DNA of 64,000 nt from an uncultured Saprospiraceae bacterium (GTDB taxonomy: Bacteria; Bacteroidota; Bacteroidia; Chitinophagales; Saprospiraceae), in NCBI GenBank assembly GCA_937139495.1, contig CAKZQC010000027.1:248001-312000 (forward strand), in the 5' to 3' direction. The first letter of the stretch is position 1. Each line of letters starts with the position of its first letter. The notes under the pieces are model-generated. The model did not search any database, was not told where the DNA came from, and saw nothing but the letters and a program-made list of their open reading frames with translations. Shown here piece after piece: positions 9,850 through 19,324 of this stretch. The translations under genes and the position numbers were made by a program.

Positions 9850-10695
9850 TTAATGAGCAATAGTTTTTTCTGGCGTTTTTTCGCCTACGACATAACTGAC
9901 ACCTAGACTAGGCGTGAAACCCAACGCTAAGTGATAGCTGGTTGCTACGTCTATTTTCAATCCTTTGAGATTGAGTCCCAAACCAAAACTAGCCAATAGT
10001 GGCGAAGTTGATACGCCTGCTCTGATATACAGGGCGTGCATGGGGTGGTATTCTATACCAAAACGAGCTACAAAATCTTGTTCTAAATCTTTTTCTACTT
10101 GTGCCGTAATCCGCACCATTTCCGAAGGACTGTACGTACCTGCCAGCTTGAATATCGAAGGTAGTTTGTCGCCGTTGGGCAACTCTACTCGTATGGGGCT
10201 AAATACGTGTGCCGCCAAATCAAAATGCTTGGTCACTTTGGCTAATATCCCCAACTCAAAAGTAAACGTATTGGCAGAGCCATATTCTGCAATCCGTGTT
10301 CCTAAATAATCAAATTGTGCTCCTATCGAAAAGCGACTTGATAGTTTGCGGGCATATGCCAAACCTATTTTTTGTTCGTTGTAGGTACCATAGCCGAAAT
10401 AATGCAAACTAAGTCCGAAGGTTCCCATTTTTTCGGTGGGCAAGGCTGCCCCAACCAAGAAAGAATTGATACCTGAAGTACCTAAAAACCGATTTTCGCC
10501 ATACGCTGTAAAAGAGAGATTTTCGAGAAATCCTAAACCTGCTTGATTCACAAAAATACTATTGATGTCTGTAAATGTCAATGAGGCATTTGCCAAGCCT
10601 GCCCCTCGCCCTCCAGCATTCTGTGGCATGCCGTTTTGGGCAGTAGCGAAAGTCGTCAAAAACAAAGCAATAAGTGTCAATAATGGCTGTTTCAT
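9850..10695 (-). CDS. PorV/PorQ-like outer-membrane beta-barrel protein
   Basis: A 281-residue predicted outer-membrane protein. I start it at ATG 10695, which gives a clean signal peptide (MKQPLLTLIALFLTTFATAQ). The frame extends 19 codons upstream, but that part lacks signal-peptide character. The mature N-terminus (GGRGAGLANASLTFTDINS) followed by an NQAGLGFLEN segment resembles the start of PorV/PorQ/FadL-like barrels in Bacteroidota, where a GAR.AGMG..S..D..S.F.NPAGL pattern is typical. The rest shows alternating strands with GLSLHYFGYGTYNEQKIGLAY. Assignment to this superfamily is moderately sure; a T9SS role is only a possibility, although PorE- and PorW-like genes are in the same window. 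Confidence 0.65.
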   Translation of the reverse strand: MKQPLLTLIALFLTTFATAQNGMPQNAGGRGAGLANASLTFTDINSIFVNQAGLGFLENLSFTAYGENRFLGTSGINSFLVGAALPTEKMGTFGLSLHYFGYGTYNEQKIGLAYARKLSSRFSIGAQFDYLGTRIAEYGSANTFTFELGILAKVTKHFDLAAHVFSPIRVELPNGDKLPSIFKLAGTYSPSEMVRITAQVEKDLEQDFVARFGIEYHPMHALYIRAGVSTSPLLASFGLGLNLKGLKIDVATSYHLALGFTPSLGVSYVVGEKTPEKTIAH

Positions 10696-10736
10696 TTCTA
10701 TAGTTTTTAATTTGTGTTCAATATACAGAAGTTCTA

Positions 10737-10897
10737 TTAAGTAGTCAAGCAAAAGAAACCGTATAATGAAAAAAGAGCTAGTTTTGAAAGGGACGAGGCG
10801 AAAAACGCAGCCCTAGCGGGCTAGAGCGAGTATTTTCAACGAAGTTCTTTTTAAAACTAGACTTTTTTAATACGGGTACTTTTGAGCGACTACTTAA
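10737..10897. repeat. MITE-like inverted-repeat element (family R6)
   Basis: A 161-base noncoding element with ends TTAAGTAGTC and GACTACTTAA, an exact 10-base inverted repeat. Pairing continues inward (GCAAAAG with CTTTTGAGC, CTAGTTTT with AAAACTAG). A small central hairpin AGCCC-tagc-GGGCT is present. A related end (CTTTTATGCGACTACTTA) occurs at 14687-14704, where it contains the pnp stop codon. No coding potential. Confidence 0.7.
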
Positions 10898-11301
10898 AAA
10901 CTCACATCGCAAAACAAGTTATTGCACGACCATTTGATGGATAAGTCATTCCTCAAATCTGACAAAACTATATCGGTCATCTTGTCGAATCCATCGCTTA
11001 TGGTATTAGATTTGATGCAAAAGAAACAAGGTAGTAAGAGCCTATCTAAAGACAATCAAATTCTACTACTTCAAAAACAGGTTCCTCTTTTTGTTTTGCT
11101 CACGCAATGAACCAATCAATTGGAATGACTGTTTCTACTATATAAACATGATACAATGGTCTATTATTGTTACCAAATATTAACTGGTAAATAGATCTAG
11201 AGGTTGGGTATTTTCCCTTATAACAACCGCTAAAAGCTGTGCTATGTTATACAAAATGTATATTTTTTAACTAAGGTAATTTCCTTAAAACTGTTAAAAT
11301 A
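10898..11301. other. Intergenic region upstream of folE
   Basis: About 400 AT-rich bases with no gene that I can support. A 62-codon frame at 10922-11110 starts at TTG, has no recognisable domain and no clear ribosome-binding site. The folE promoter should be here, but I found no convincing TTTG/TAnnTTTG pair. Confidence 0.4.
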
Positions 11302-12000
11302 ATGAGCAAAGATAAAACAACCGTTTTAGACGCAAAAACTATAGAAATCTACGAAGAAGCAGGAGACCAACACATGTTGACTACTATTGATACGCCCATG
11401 CGTGCAGATGCTTTTGACTTATCAGATGATGAGAAAGTAGAAAAAATACAGAACCATTTTAAGGAAATTATGGACATTTTGGGATTGGATTTGACCGATG
11501 ATTCACTCAAAGGAACCCCCTACCGAGTTGCCAAAATGTATGTCAAAGAGATATTTGGCGGATTGAATCCTGCCAACAAGCCTAAGATGGCACTTTTTGA
11601 CAATAAATATCAGTACAACGAGATGTTGGTCGAAAAGAATATTGTATTGCAATCTACTTGCGAACATCACTTTTTGCCCATTTATGGCAAGGCTCATGTC
11701 GCCTATATTTCTAGCGGTCGAGTTATTGGACTTTCCAAAATAAATCGACTCGTACAGCACTTCGCTAAACGTCCGCAAGTACAAGAACGTCTTACTATCC
11801 AGATACTGGAAGACCTCAAAAAAGCACTTGAAACAGAAGATGTAGCGGTCTATATAGATGCCAAACACATGTGCGTTTCTACTAGAGGAATCAAAGACAA
11901 TGCGAGCAGCACGATTACTTCCGCTTATAGTGGAGCGTTCAAAAATGAGAATACTCGCAAGGAGTTTTTGACCGCTATCCATAGCCAACAAGATTACTAA
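11302..12000 (+). CDS. folE: GTP cyclohydrolase I
   Basis: A 232-residue enzyme that converts GTP to 7,8-dihydroneopterin triphosphate, the first step of tetrahydrofolate and pterin synthesis. The family zinc ligands are visible as C120 and H123 (TCEHHFLP) and C191 (HMCVSTRG). The substrate-binding segments GTPYRVAKMYV (about 74-84), GLSKINRLVQHFAKRPQVQE and RGIKDNASSTITSAYSGAF are intact. It has an N-terminal extension of about 45 residues compared with the compact core, as in many Bacteroidota homologues. It stands alone and ends at a perfect palindromic terminator shared with the convergent OmpA gene. Confidence 0.97.
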   Translation: MSKDKTTVLDAKTIEIYEEAGDQHMLTTIDTPMRADAFDLSDDEKVEKIQNHFKEIMDILGLDLTDDSLKGTPYRVAKMYVKEIFGGLNPANKPKMALFDNKYQYNEMLVEKNIVLQSTCEHHFLPIYGKAHVAYISSGRVIGLSKINRLVQHFAKRPQVQERLTIQILEDLKKALETEDVAVYIDAKHMCVSTRGIKDNASSTITSAYSGAFKNENTRKEFLTAIHSQQDY

Positions 12001-12033
12001 GAACAAGCAGCATATATTTTTACTATAAACATA

Positions 12034-12073
12034 AAAGAGAGCCAATTTGCAGTACTGCAAATTGGCTCTCTTT
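12034..12073. terminator. Bidirectional terminator between folE and the OmpA gene
   Basis: A perfect 40-base palindrome (left arm AAAGAGAGCCAATTTGCAGT) with A-rich and T-rich flanks. It lies between two convergent genes and can serve both. Confidence 0.9.
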
Positions 12074-12103
12074 CGTTATTTTATGGCGACTTCAAATAGA
12101 TTA

Positions 12104-13300
12104 TCATTCTCGAATATCTGTAATAATAATCTCTACGCGCTGGTTTTTGTTTCTCCCTTGTACCGTTTTGTTGTCGCTAATTGGTTTGCGTTTTCCGTAT
12201 CCTTTGTAAGAAATTCGGTCAGCGTCAATCCCTTCTCGCTTCAAATAATACGATACATTTTTAGCTCGTTCGTTCGATAGCTTATCACAATAATCATCTG
12301 GAGGCAATCCGTTGGTATGTCCTCCTATTTCTACGTACAGTTTAGGATTGTCACGCAAGAAACGATACAAATCATACAATACTTTTTCTGAATTTCGAGT
12401 TATTTTAGACGAATCCGCAGGAAAGTATAATTTTTCTAATCGAAACAAATTACCGACTTTCAAGTCTTCTACTTTGATATTTTCGGGTGCAAAATCACCT
12501 TTATCAACCAAGTCTAGTTTCTCCGCCGATACATTTGGTTTTGGTTTAGGATTGAGTGGATCTTCCTTTGGTTCTGGATCCTTTTTGGGACTTGTATTAA
12601 TTTCCTTTGGGTCTTTTTTGGGCGTATCGACTTGCGCAATGATAGGATTTTCGTCTGGAATATCACAAGAGAAAATCTCCGACGCATTATCTACCAATAT
12701 ATTGCCATTGTACCAATTGAGTGTTGGTGTTTTGTAGTACGACTCAATCAAGATATAACTATAATTAGCACGTGTTGGATTGAACTCAAACTTGTAGTTT
12801 CTCCAATCAAAATGCTCTACTGGAGCCTCAATTTTGTCGAGTAATTCGGCTCTATCACAGTGATTGTTTCCTCCCCAGATACGCACAATAATACCTTTTC
12901 CAAAATTGATAGGTACGCTTTGGTTTTTCTTGGTTGGACTAATATAAGTAGGCGATTTGCAGGCATACAACGAAAATTTGTAACATTTTCCTTTTTGCAA
13001 TGGAGAAGAAAGACGCTGCGAAACGCCCTCCCATGTCTTGTTGTCTCTAGTCACAAACCCTACATAGGTTTTGCCATCTTGTGCAGGGCGCGTCACATTG
13101 AATCCGCCATAGGGCTGAATATCTGGTGGCGACTCTTGCATTTGACCGCAGTCTGCCCATGATTCGGGTGTTGTACCTGGGCGAGGCTGCCCCTCAAACG
13201 AAGGATTCTCTAGATAAATGATTTCCGTATCTTGTGCCTGCATACTAGTCGTAATCAAGCACAAAAGCATTAAAATTCTAAAAAAATTATTGTTCATCAT
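12104..13300 (-). CDS. OmpA-family secreted protein with N-terminal carbohydrate-binding-like domain
   Basis: A 398-residue protein with signal peptide (about 1-22, ending SMQA). Residues about 25-215 begin IIYLENPSFEGQPRPG and contain repeated W/Y-rich strands like a galactose-binding or CBM-type jelly roll. A Pro/Lys/Asp-rich linker with repeats of PKKDP and PKEDP follows (about 222-255). The C-terminal OmpA peptidoglycan-binding domain (about 285-398) carries VEIGGHTNG and LSNERAKNVSYYL, followed by NQRVEIIIT. It probably links the outer surface or periplasm to peptidoglycan. It converges on folE. Confidence 0.85.
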   Translation of the reverse strand: MMNNNFFRILMLLCLITTSMQAQDTEIIYLENPSFEGQPRPGTTPESWADCGQMQESPPDIQPYGGFNVTRPAQDGKTYVGFVTRDNKTWEGVSQRLSSPLQKGKCYKFSLYACKSPTYISPTKKNQSVPINFGKGIIVRIWGGNNHCDRAELLDKIEAPVEHFDWRNYKFEFNPTRANYSYILIESYYKTPTLNWYNGNILVDNASEIFSCDIPDENPIIAQVDTPKKDPKEINTSPKKDPEPKEDPLNPKPKPNVSAEKLDLVDKGDFAPENIKVEDLKVGNLFRLEKLYFPADSSKITRNSEKVLYDLYRFLRDNPKLYVEIGGHTNGLPPDDYCDKLSNERAKNVSYYLKREGIDADRISYKGYGKRKPISDNKTVQGRNKNQRVEIIITDIRE

Positions 13301-13377
13301 ATTAATAATATATTGAAGTTGAGGTTATGATAGGTATGGTCATTTTGACGAAAAAAAAACGACTAAGCCATACAGTA

Positions 13378-13420
13378 AAGTTGTTTAAGAAGTCACTCCG
13401 AGTGACTTCTTAAACAACTT
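13378..13420. repeat. Short perfect hairpin (family R2)
   Basis: A perfect 20-base stem (left arm AAGTTGTTTAAGAAGTCACT) with a 3-base loop. The same outer sequence recurs at 30.5, 50.9 and 57.2 kb, so it belongs to a dispersed family and may also act as a terminator for the CorA-like gene to its right. Confidence 0.75.
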
Positions 13421-13513
13421 CAGTACAAAAAAAACACCAAAAAGAACCATTGTGTTTTATGGAAATACTAAAATGTGTATTGATGATAGCACCATCTCTT
13501 TTTGTCTCGTGTA

Positions 13514-14458
13514 TCAAAACATTCTTTTGCTCCTAAAAAACATGGCTAATGACGCTGCAAAAAAGATAGAACCACCGACCAACATAATAAAAGCAAAAGG
13601 CTCGTCTTTGAGTGGCAAATCAACGTTCATTCCATAAAAACTCGCTACCAAAGTAGGAACCATTAATATAATGGTAATCAACGTGAGCCGTTTCATTACT
13701 TCATTCAGATTGTTGGAAATCATAGAAGCTAAAGCGTCCATCGTATTTTTTAAGATATTGGAATAAATATGCGCCATCTCTTGTGCTTGCGAATTATCAA
13801 TAATAATATCTTCGAGCAAATCGGCTTTTTCGGCATCTTGCTGTATCGAAAACAAGTTCATACGCTGCATTCGCTGCTTCAACAAAGCATTGGAACTCAA
13901 GGCTGTAACAAAATAAACTAAAGATTTTTCTAAACTCAACAATCGTTTCAAATCTTGATTTTTACTTGACTCATATACGTCTTGTTCTATGGTATTTTGT
14001 CGGACATTAATATCCTTGAGACAACTCAAGTAAGTATATACATTTTCTTCTAGTATTTGCAACACAAAAAGTACATAATCCGCAGGATTAAAATTGCGCA
14101 CTTTGTTTTGCATAAACTTACGTATAACGGCTGTATCATAGGACGAAACCGTGATAATGTGTTCTGGTGTTGTAATAATACCAATCGGCACCGTGATGTA
14201 CAAAATCTCTGTCTCTGACGACTCGTTGAGTACAGGTGTATTGAGTACAATCAATCGAACATCATCTTCTACTTCGAAACGTGTCCGTTCGTCAATATCC
14301 AATGGGTCAATCAAAAAATCAATTGGTAAGGATAGTGTTTCTGCCAAATGCTCCAACTCCACTGAGTGAAATGGTGGCGAAATATTGATCCAGCACCTTG
14401 GAGTCAATTGCTCCAGTTCGTTGATATGCTTGCCTTGTTTTTGGAAGTAACGAACCAT
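13514..14458 (-). CDS. CorA-family divalent-cation transporter
   Basis: A 314-residue inner-membrane protein of the CorA metal-ion transporter family. The long cytoplasmic N-terminal domain (about 1-250) is followed by two transmembrane helices near the C-terminus. The first ends in the selectivity motif YGMN (275-278) and the second is FIMLVGGSIFFAASLAMFF, with a basic tail. The usual acidic periplasmic loop is short (VDLPLKDEP). Family members carry Mg2+ or Co2+ as pentamers; the exact ion cannot be told here. A Bacteroidota-type -7 element (CAAAAGTA on the plus strand, 14594-14601) lies upstream. Confidence 0.92.
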   Translation of the reverse strand: MVRYFQKQGKHINELEQLTPRCWINISPPFHSVELEHLAETLSLPIDFLIDPLDIDERTRFEVEDDVRLIVLNTPVLNESSETEILYITVPIGIITTPEHIITVSSYDTAVIRKFMQNKVRNFNPADYVLFVLQILEENVYTYLSCLKDINVRQNTIEQDVYESSKNQDLKRLLSLEKSLVYFVTALSSNALLKQRMQRMNLFSIQQDAEKADLLEDIIIDNSQAQEMAHIYSNILKNTMDALASMISNNLNEVMKRLTLITIILMVPTLVASFYGMNVDLPLKDEPFAFIMLVGGSIFFAASLAMFFRSKRMF

Positions 14459-14607
14459 ATTGTTCTGGATTATAAAAATGAAAAAATGAAGTGCGTGTTT
14501 ACAACGCTACAATAAATACGCTTCCTAGAGCATGTCTAAAAGTACACCTTAAAAATCAGGACAAAAATACGATTTTTATTAGGATAAACTCCGCAAAAGT
14601 ACTACAA

Positions 14608-14644
14608 AAAAATCCTATTCAACAAGTTGCTGAATAGGATTTTT
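14608..14644 (-). terminator. Terminator downstream of pnp
   Basis: A 14-base perfect stem (AAAAATCCTATTCA with TGAATAGGATTTTT) about 60 bases beyond the pnp stop codon. Confidence 0.85.
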
Positions 14645-14701
14645 AGTAATTATCCATCTAAAAATTAAAAAAATTTAGTTCGGATACTTTTATGCGACTA
14701 C

Positions 14702-16897
14702 TTATTTTCTATCGTTGTTGCGTGGACGACGATCTTTGTCTTTGTTAAATGTTTTTTTAGGACGCTCTACAAAACCTTCTGGTTTTGGCATCAACACTCT
14801 GCGAGACAATTTGTATTTGCCTGTACGACTATCTACATCCAACAATTTAACTTGCAATTCATCGCCAATAGCTACAGCATCTTCTACATTCTCGATTCTA
14901 GACCAAGACATTTCAGAAATGTGCAATAGACCTTCTTTACCTGGCATAAATTGTACGAATGCACCATAAGGCATGATACTTACTACTTTGGCAGTGTATT
15001 CCTCCCCTACTTCTGGCTCTACAACGATGCTCTTAATCATAGCAATCGCTCTAGATACTGTCTCTAGTCCTACACCAGAAATCAATACAATACCTTTATT
15101 ACCTTCTTCTTCGATAGTAATAGTAGTATCTGTTTCGGCTTGCATTCCTTGTATGATTTTACCTCCAGGTCCTATGATAGCACCAATTTTATCCGAAGGA
15201 ATTTCCATACGCTCAATACGTGGTGCGTGTGGTTTGATATCTTCGTTAGCAGAAGGAAGCGTTTCGTTCATGATACCCAAGATGTGCATACGTCCAGCTT
15301 TAGCTTGCTCTAGAGCAGTAGCTAATAGATCGTAATCCAAGCCATCAATTTTGATGTCCATCTGACAAGCACAAATACCATCTGCAGTACCTGTTACTTT
15401 GAAATCCATGTCACCCAAGTGATCTTCATCGCCCAAAATATCGGACAAGACAACACTACGAGTACCATCAGAAATCAATCCCATTGCGATACCTGATACA
15501 GGAGCCTTGATAGGTACACCTGCGTCCATTAGTGCCAAAGCACCACCACAAACAGAAGCCATAGAAGACGAACCGTTAGATTCTAGTACATCAGAAACTA
15601 CACGTACGGTATAAGGGTAATCTTTAGGGAATACCATCTCTAGCGAGCGTCTAGCCAAGTTACCGTGACCAATCTCTCTACGAGAGACACCACGTGGGCG
15701 TTTCACCTCGTTGGTACAGAATGGCGGGAAATTATAATGTAAATAGAATTTGTCATAATATTGGTTCATAGCAGTGTCTACCATTGATTGATCCAACTTA
15801 GAACCCAATGTGATAGTTGCTAATGCTTGAGTTTCGCCTCTATTGAAAATAGCAGAACCGTGTGTAGAAGGCAAATAATCTACCTCACACCAGATTGGTC
15901 TAATTTCGTTAGGTTTACGACCGTCCAAACGCACTTTTTCAGCCATTACCATTTCACGAATGGTGTTTTTCATGGTACTGTAGAAATAATCTCCTACAAA
16001 GTGACCATTCTCAGCCATAAACTCTTCTCCATGCTTTTCGAGCAATGTTTCTTTGAGTTCATCTTTAATTTGGCTAAAGCCATTTTTGCGTTCTACTTTG
16101 CTCAAAGCACCTTTCGCAATAGCATGTATTTTACTTTCAGTCAAGCTAATGATTTCTTTCTCTAGCTCTTCGTTAGTTGCTTTCTCTTCTACCGCTCTAT
16201 TTTGAGTGATACCCAATTTATCACGTAAGTCCAATTGCAATTGACATTGCTCTTTGATAATTTCGTGTCCTACTTTGATAGCTTCGATTAGGTCAGACTC
16301 TTGACACTCACGTGATTCGCCTTCTACCATTACGATGTTTTCCATCGTACCGCCAATCATAAAGTTCATATCCGCATCTTCCAATGCCGTACGAGTCGGA
16401 TTGACTACAAACTGACCATTGATACGTGCTACACGTACTTCAGAGATAGGCTCCGAAAATGGAATATCGGAAGCAATCAATGCTGCTGATGCTGCAAAAG
16501 CACCATAAGCGTCTGTCATTACTTCTTTGTCACCAGATATGAGCGACACAAAAATTTGTGTTTCGTTCATGAAGTGGTCAGGGAACATTGGGCGAATAAC
16601 ACGGTCAATCAAACGGCAAACCAATACTTCGCTGTCTGATAATCGAGCTTCACGCTTGAAAAAGTTGCCCGGTACACGACCTGCTGCTGAGAATTTTTCT
16701 CTAAATTCTACAGAAAGTGGAAAAAAGCTTTGTCCTGGTTTAGCGACTGGATCCGCTACTGCAGTAGCCAACAACATCATGTCGCCATGACGCAATACGA
16801 CTGAACCATCTGCCAAAGCAGCGAGCTTGCCACTCTCTAATGTAATTGCTTGTCCTGCTATCGTAGCAGATACGGTTGTAGGTGTTTTCTTACCCAT
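14702..16897 (-). CDS. pnp: Polyribonucleotide nucleotidyltransferase (PNPase)
   Basis: A 731-residue 3'-5' phosphorolytic exoribonuclease of mRNA decay. It has two RNase PH domains, the second around GGETQALATITLGS and FPPFCTNEVKRPRG, and the catalytic stretch SNGSSSMASVCGGALALMDA. A KH domain with the GxxG loop IIGPGGKIIQGM (about 575-590) and a C-terminal S1 domain (GEEYTAKVVSIMPYGAFVQF) follow. A basic tail ends PRNNDRK. It lies 207 bases downstream of rpsO, the classic rpsO-pnp arrangement. Its stop codon lies inside a TAAGTAGTC-type repeat end. Two small hairpins in the leader (around 16956-16978 and 17002-17020) could be sites of the RNase III/PNPase autoregulation known in other bacteria. 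Confidence 0.97.
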   Translation of the reverse strand: MGKKTPTTVSATIAGQAITLESGKLAALADGSVVLRHGDMMLLATAVADPVAKPGQSFFPLSVEFREKFSAAGRVPGNFFKREARLSDSEVLVCRLIDRVIRPMFPDHFMNETQIFVSLISGDKEVMTDAYGAFAASAALIASDIPFSEPISEVRVARINGQFVVNPTRTALEDADMNFMIGGTMENIVMVEGESRECQESDLIEAIKVGHEIIKEQCQLQLDLRDKLGITQNRAVEEKATNEELEKEIISLTESKIHAIAKGALSKVERKNGFSQIKDELKETLLEKHGEEFMAENGHFVGDYFYSTMKNTIREMVMAEKVRLDGRKPNEIRPIWCEVDYLPSTHGSAIFNRGETQALATITLGSKLDQSMVDTAMNQYYDKFYLHYNFPPFCTNEVKRPRGVSRREIGHGNLARRSLEMVFPKDYPYTVRVVSDVLESNGSSSMASVCGGALALMDAGVPIKAPVSGIAMGLISDGTRSVVLSDILGDEDHLGDMDFKVTGTADGICACQMDIKIDGLDYDLLATALEQAKAGRMHILGIMNETLPSANEDIKPHAPRIERMEIPSDKIGAIIGPGGKIIQGMQAETDTTITIEEEGNKGIVLISGVGLETVSRAIAMIKSIVVEPEVGEEYTAKVVSIMPYGAFVQFMPGKEGLLHISEMSWSRIENVEDAVAIGDELQVKLLDVDSRTGKYKLSRRVLMPKPEGFVERPKKTFNKDKDRRPRNNDRK

Positions 16898-17053
16898 TGT
16901 TTGTTTGTTTTTTATTGATCATCATTCATCTAATCACTTCATTTTATGCTATCTCGATACCAAACTTTTTTTGGTATCTAAAATGAGTGTCTTTTTATAA
17001 ACCAAATGAATCCATTTGGCTAGTGTATTTTTTTGTATGCTTCTGCTCTAAAT

Positions 17054-17095
17054 AAAAAAAGAAAGTAGCTCGAATACGAGCGTACTTTCTTTTTC
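17054..17095 (-). terminator. Terminator-like hairpin after rpsO
   Basis: GAAAGTAGCTCG and CGAGCGTACTTTC form an imperfect stem flanked by A- and T-runs, 10 bases beyond the rpsO stop. It may attenuate read-through into pnp. Confidence 0.8.
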
Positions 17096-17104
17096 TTAAA
17101 GTCA

Positions 17105-17398
17105 TTACTTGTTCATACCAAGTACATCTCTAATACCGATTTGCTGAATTAGCTCACGATACTTGACTACATCATTCTTTGCCAAATATTGTAGCAAAGA
17201 ACGTCTGTGTCCAACCATTTTCAACAAAGAACGTCTAGAACCGTGGTCTTTGTGATTGGCTTTGAGGTGCTCAGAGATTGCTTGAATACGGAAAGTAAGC
17301 AAAGCAATTTGTCCTTCTGTAGAACCAGTGTTGTTTTCTGAACCGCCGTAAGTTTTGAAAATTTCAGCAGTTTTTTCTTTTGATAGGTAATATCCCAT
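17105..17398 (-). CDS. rpsO: 30S ribosomal protein S15
   Basis: A 97-residue ribosomal protein, slightly longer than the usual 89. The S15 signature is clear: TGSTEGQIALLTFRI, then HLKANHKDHGSRRSLLKMVG and RRSLLQYLAKND. It binds 16S rRNA early in 30S assembly. The gene precedes pnp. A Bacteroidota -7 element (TACTTTTG on the minus strand, 17511-17504) lies about 106 bases upstream. Confidence 0.97.
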   Translation of the reverse strand: MGYYLSKEKTAEIFKTYGGSENNTGSTEGQIALLTFRIQAISEHLKANHKDHGSRRSLLKMVGHRRSLLQYLAKNDVVKYRELIQQIGIRDVLGMNK

Positions 17399-17865
17399 TG
17401 TTAGAATGTCATTGTTTGATGAGTGCCTAAAATCACCTTAATTTGTTGGCAATATTTCTTTAGGCATACTAATCAAGATTATGTAAATCATATTTTAGCA
17501 CTGCAAAAGTACAGTATTTTTCCGTAAAAAATAATATTTGTTGAGGATTAAAGTAAGAACCTGCTATATTTTATCCCTGTTACGGCAGTTTGAGGAGGGC
17601 TTTGGCTTGGGTACAGAGAAGCGTCCTCCAATTTTTTTTTAGTGGGTTTTTAAATCACTTCTTTGCGAATAACCACCAAAACAGCAAAATTATGCCTCAA
17701 ATAGTATTTCATTTTACAATTTTGTTCTTTTTTTATGAACTTCCTAATATATTTACCCATTCTACAACAGAATATAGTAGAATATTAGACATTATTCTAA
17801 TACTAGAAAAAAATTCATACCTTAATATATAAGGTGTCTCCTAATAAAACGAACGATTCAATATC
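17399..17865. other. Intergenic region between rpsO and a divergent membrane-protein gene
   Basis: About 470 bases, AT-rich, holding the rpsO promoter side (TACTTTTG on the minus strand at 17504-17511) and no gene I can support. An 80-codon frame at 17590-17832 has a low-complexity, Phe-rich product and no family resemblance. Confidence 0.5.
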
Positions 17866-19188
17866 ATGGCAAGAAAAACAGCACAAAAACTATCCAGCTA
17901 CCCTAACTTCCAAAAGCAACTCAATGCGATTGATGAATGCGAAGTAATGGTACATTATGCCCAAAACCAAGGGTTTGCTATTCCAGAATACACACTCAAA
18001 ATACTAACCGATGTAGTAGCGATACGCACCGACTTGGAAAAAGCTGCCGCCGAAGGTAAAGGCGAGCAACTCGACCCTAGATCATTGAGCATGGCAGTCA
18101 TTGGCGAAGTACACAAAGAACTAGCTGCTGTTATTGCACCAGCATCGCCTGCCACCGTACTGATGCTCGAACGCAATCGCAAAAAAGGAATAGCGGGTAT
18201 GTTTGGTCAAGTCCCCTTGGTACGTCGCCTTAACTTCATCACGATTATATGTTTACTTGCTTTTCTAGGGCTTTTCTTCTCTGGCAAGGTCAATACGGCT
18301 TCTATCAATGGTGATATTCTCTCGTATCCTGATTCAATGACGTTTTTGCTCAATGAGTTAGTCATCGTTTCGATTGCCGCACTCGGCTCTGCATTTTATG
18401 CGTTGTTTGAGGCACACAAGTATATTTCCAAAAACGAGTATGACTCTAAATATGATTCTATTTACTGGATTCGTTTTGTATTGGGTATTGTATCAGGTGT
18501 TATTTTGGCTCAGTTTATATTCATTAGCAGTGCCGACAATGCAGATCAAGTCAATGGGTTCATGTCCAACAAGCCACTTTTGGCGTTTTTGGGTGGATTT
18601 TCGGCTAGAGTAGTACACAAGATACTCAACAGCTTGGTAGAGTCTATCGAAACATTCATTAGTGGATCTGCTCGTGATATGGTTCAGGCCAGAGAGGCTA
18701 TTGCAAAAGTGCAACTACAAGACAAACTAACTGCCATGCAGCAACAAAATGCACAAAACAATGCCATGGAACGTATGCAAACGACCTTGACATTGATGAA
18801 AATGCAACAGCAAATCACCAATGGTGCTGGACCACAAGATTTGCAATTGCAGATTAACGAAATCATGAACAACACCATGAAACCTGTCAATGGACTTGAC
18901 GTCAACTTCGACACCAATCCACCTGTAGATCCTACTTCCGTAGAGGTTAAAACCAACCCTGTAGATGTTAATGGTAATGAAGAATTTTATACGCCTATCG
19001 TAGATGATTATAGTGTAGAACCTATCCTACCAAGCAATCCTGATGTAGAGATTGGCGATGATATTGACCAGATTGATATTCCAGAATTTCCAGAAGATTT
19101 GGACAATCCTGATTTTCCTATGCCAGGAGATATGGCAGATAATTTTGACCCAACTAAGCCACCTAGCAATCCTGACTTTAAGGGTTAA
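17866..19188 (+). CDS. Hypothetical membrane protein with acidic proline-rich tail
   Basis: A 440-residue protein of no family I recognise. Residues 1-110 are soluble and helical. Three to four hydrophobic segments lie at about 122-140 (FITIICLLAFLGLFFSG), 160-180 (ELVIVSIAALGSAFYALF), 203-222 (FVLGIVSGVILAQFIFIS) and 235-250. A helical, Gln/Met-rich coiled-coil-like region covers about 265-335 (repeats of MQQQNAQNN type). The tail of about 100 residues is rich in Asp, Pro and Asn. It looks like an inner-membrane protein with two soluble ends. It stands alone and ends at a strong terminator. Confidence 0.75.
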   Translation: MARKTAQKLSSYPNFQKQLNAIDECEVMVHYAQNQGFAIPEYTLKILTDVVAIRTDLEKAAAEGKGEQLDPRSLSMAVIGEVHKELAAVIAPASPATVLMLERNRKKGIAGMFGQVPLVRRLNFITIICLLAFLGLFFSGKVNTASINGDILSYPDSMTFLLNELVIVSIAALGSAFYALFEAHKYISKNEYDSKYDSIYWIRFVLGIVSGVILAQFIFISSADNADQVNGFMSNKPLLAFLGGFSARVVHKILNSLVESIETFISGSARDMVQAREAIAKVQLQDKLTAMQQQNAQNNAMERMQTTLTLMKMQQQITNGAGPQDLQLQINEIMNNTMKPVNGLDVNFDTNPPVDPTSVEVKTNPVDVNGNEEFYTPIVDDYSVEPILPSNPDVEIGDDIDQIDIPEFPEDLDNPDFPMPGDMADNFDPTKPPSNPDFKG

Positions 19189-19226
19189 GGTTTTAGCTTA
19201 TTAGCAAAATAAAATGTACTTTTAAG

Positions 19227-19288
19227 GAGAGTATTCGGACAACTATCTAAGATCTAATCTAGTGTGTATCCGAATACTCTCTTTTTTT
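19227..19288 (+). terminator. Terminator of the 17.9-kb membrane-protein gene
   Basis: A 13-base perfect stem, GAGAGTATTCGGA with TCCGAATACTCTC, followed by a T-run. It ends only 37 bases before the next gene. Confidence 0.85.
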
Positions 19289-19324
19289 ATAGGCTTTTTT
19301 ACGTTTACAAACTTTAGTTTATTC

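Noticed and set aside
10922..11110. 62-codon frame upstream of folE.
   Set aside because: Starts at TTG, no ribosome-binding site, no domain and low information content next to a repeat.
14969..15484. Long antisense frame within pnp (including 14973-15335).
   Set aside because: Shadow of the well-conserved pnp gene; no family resemblance.
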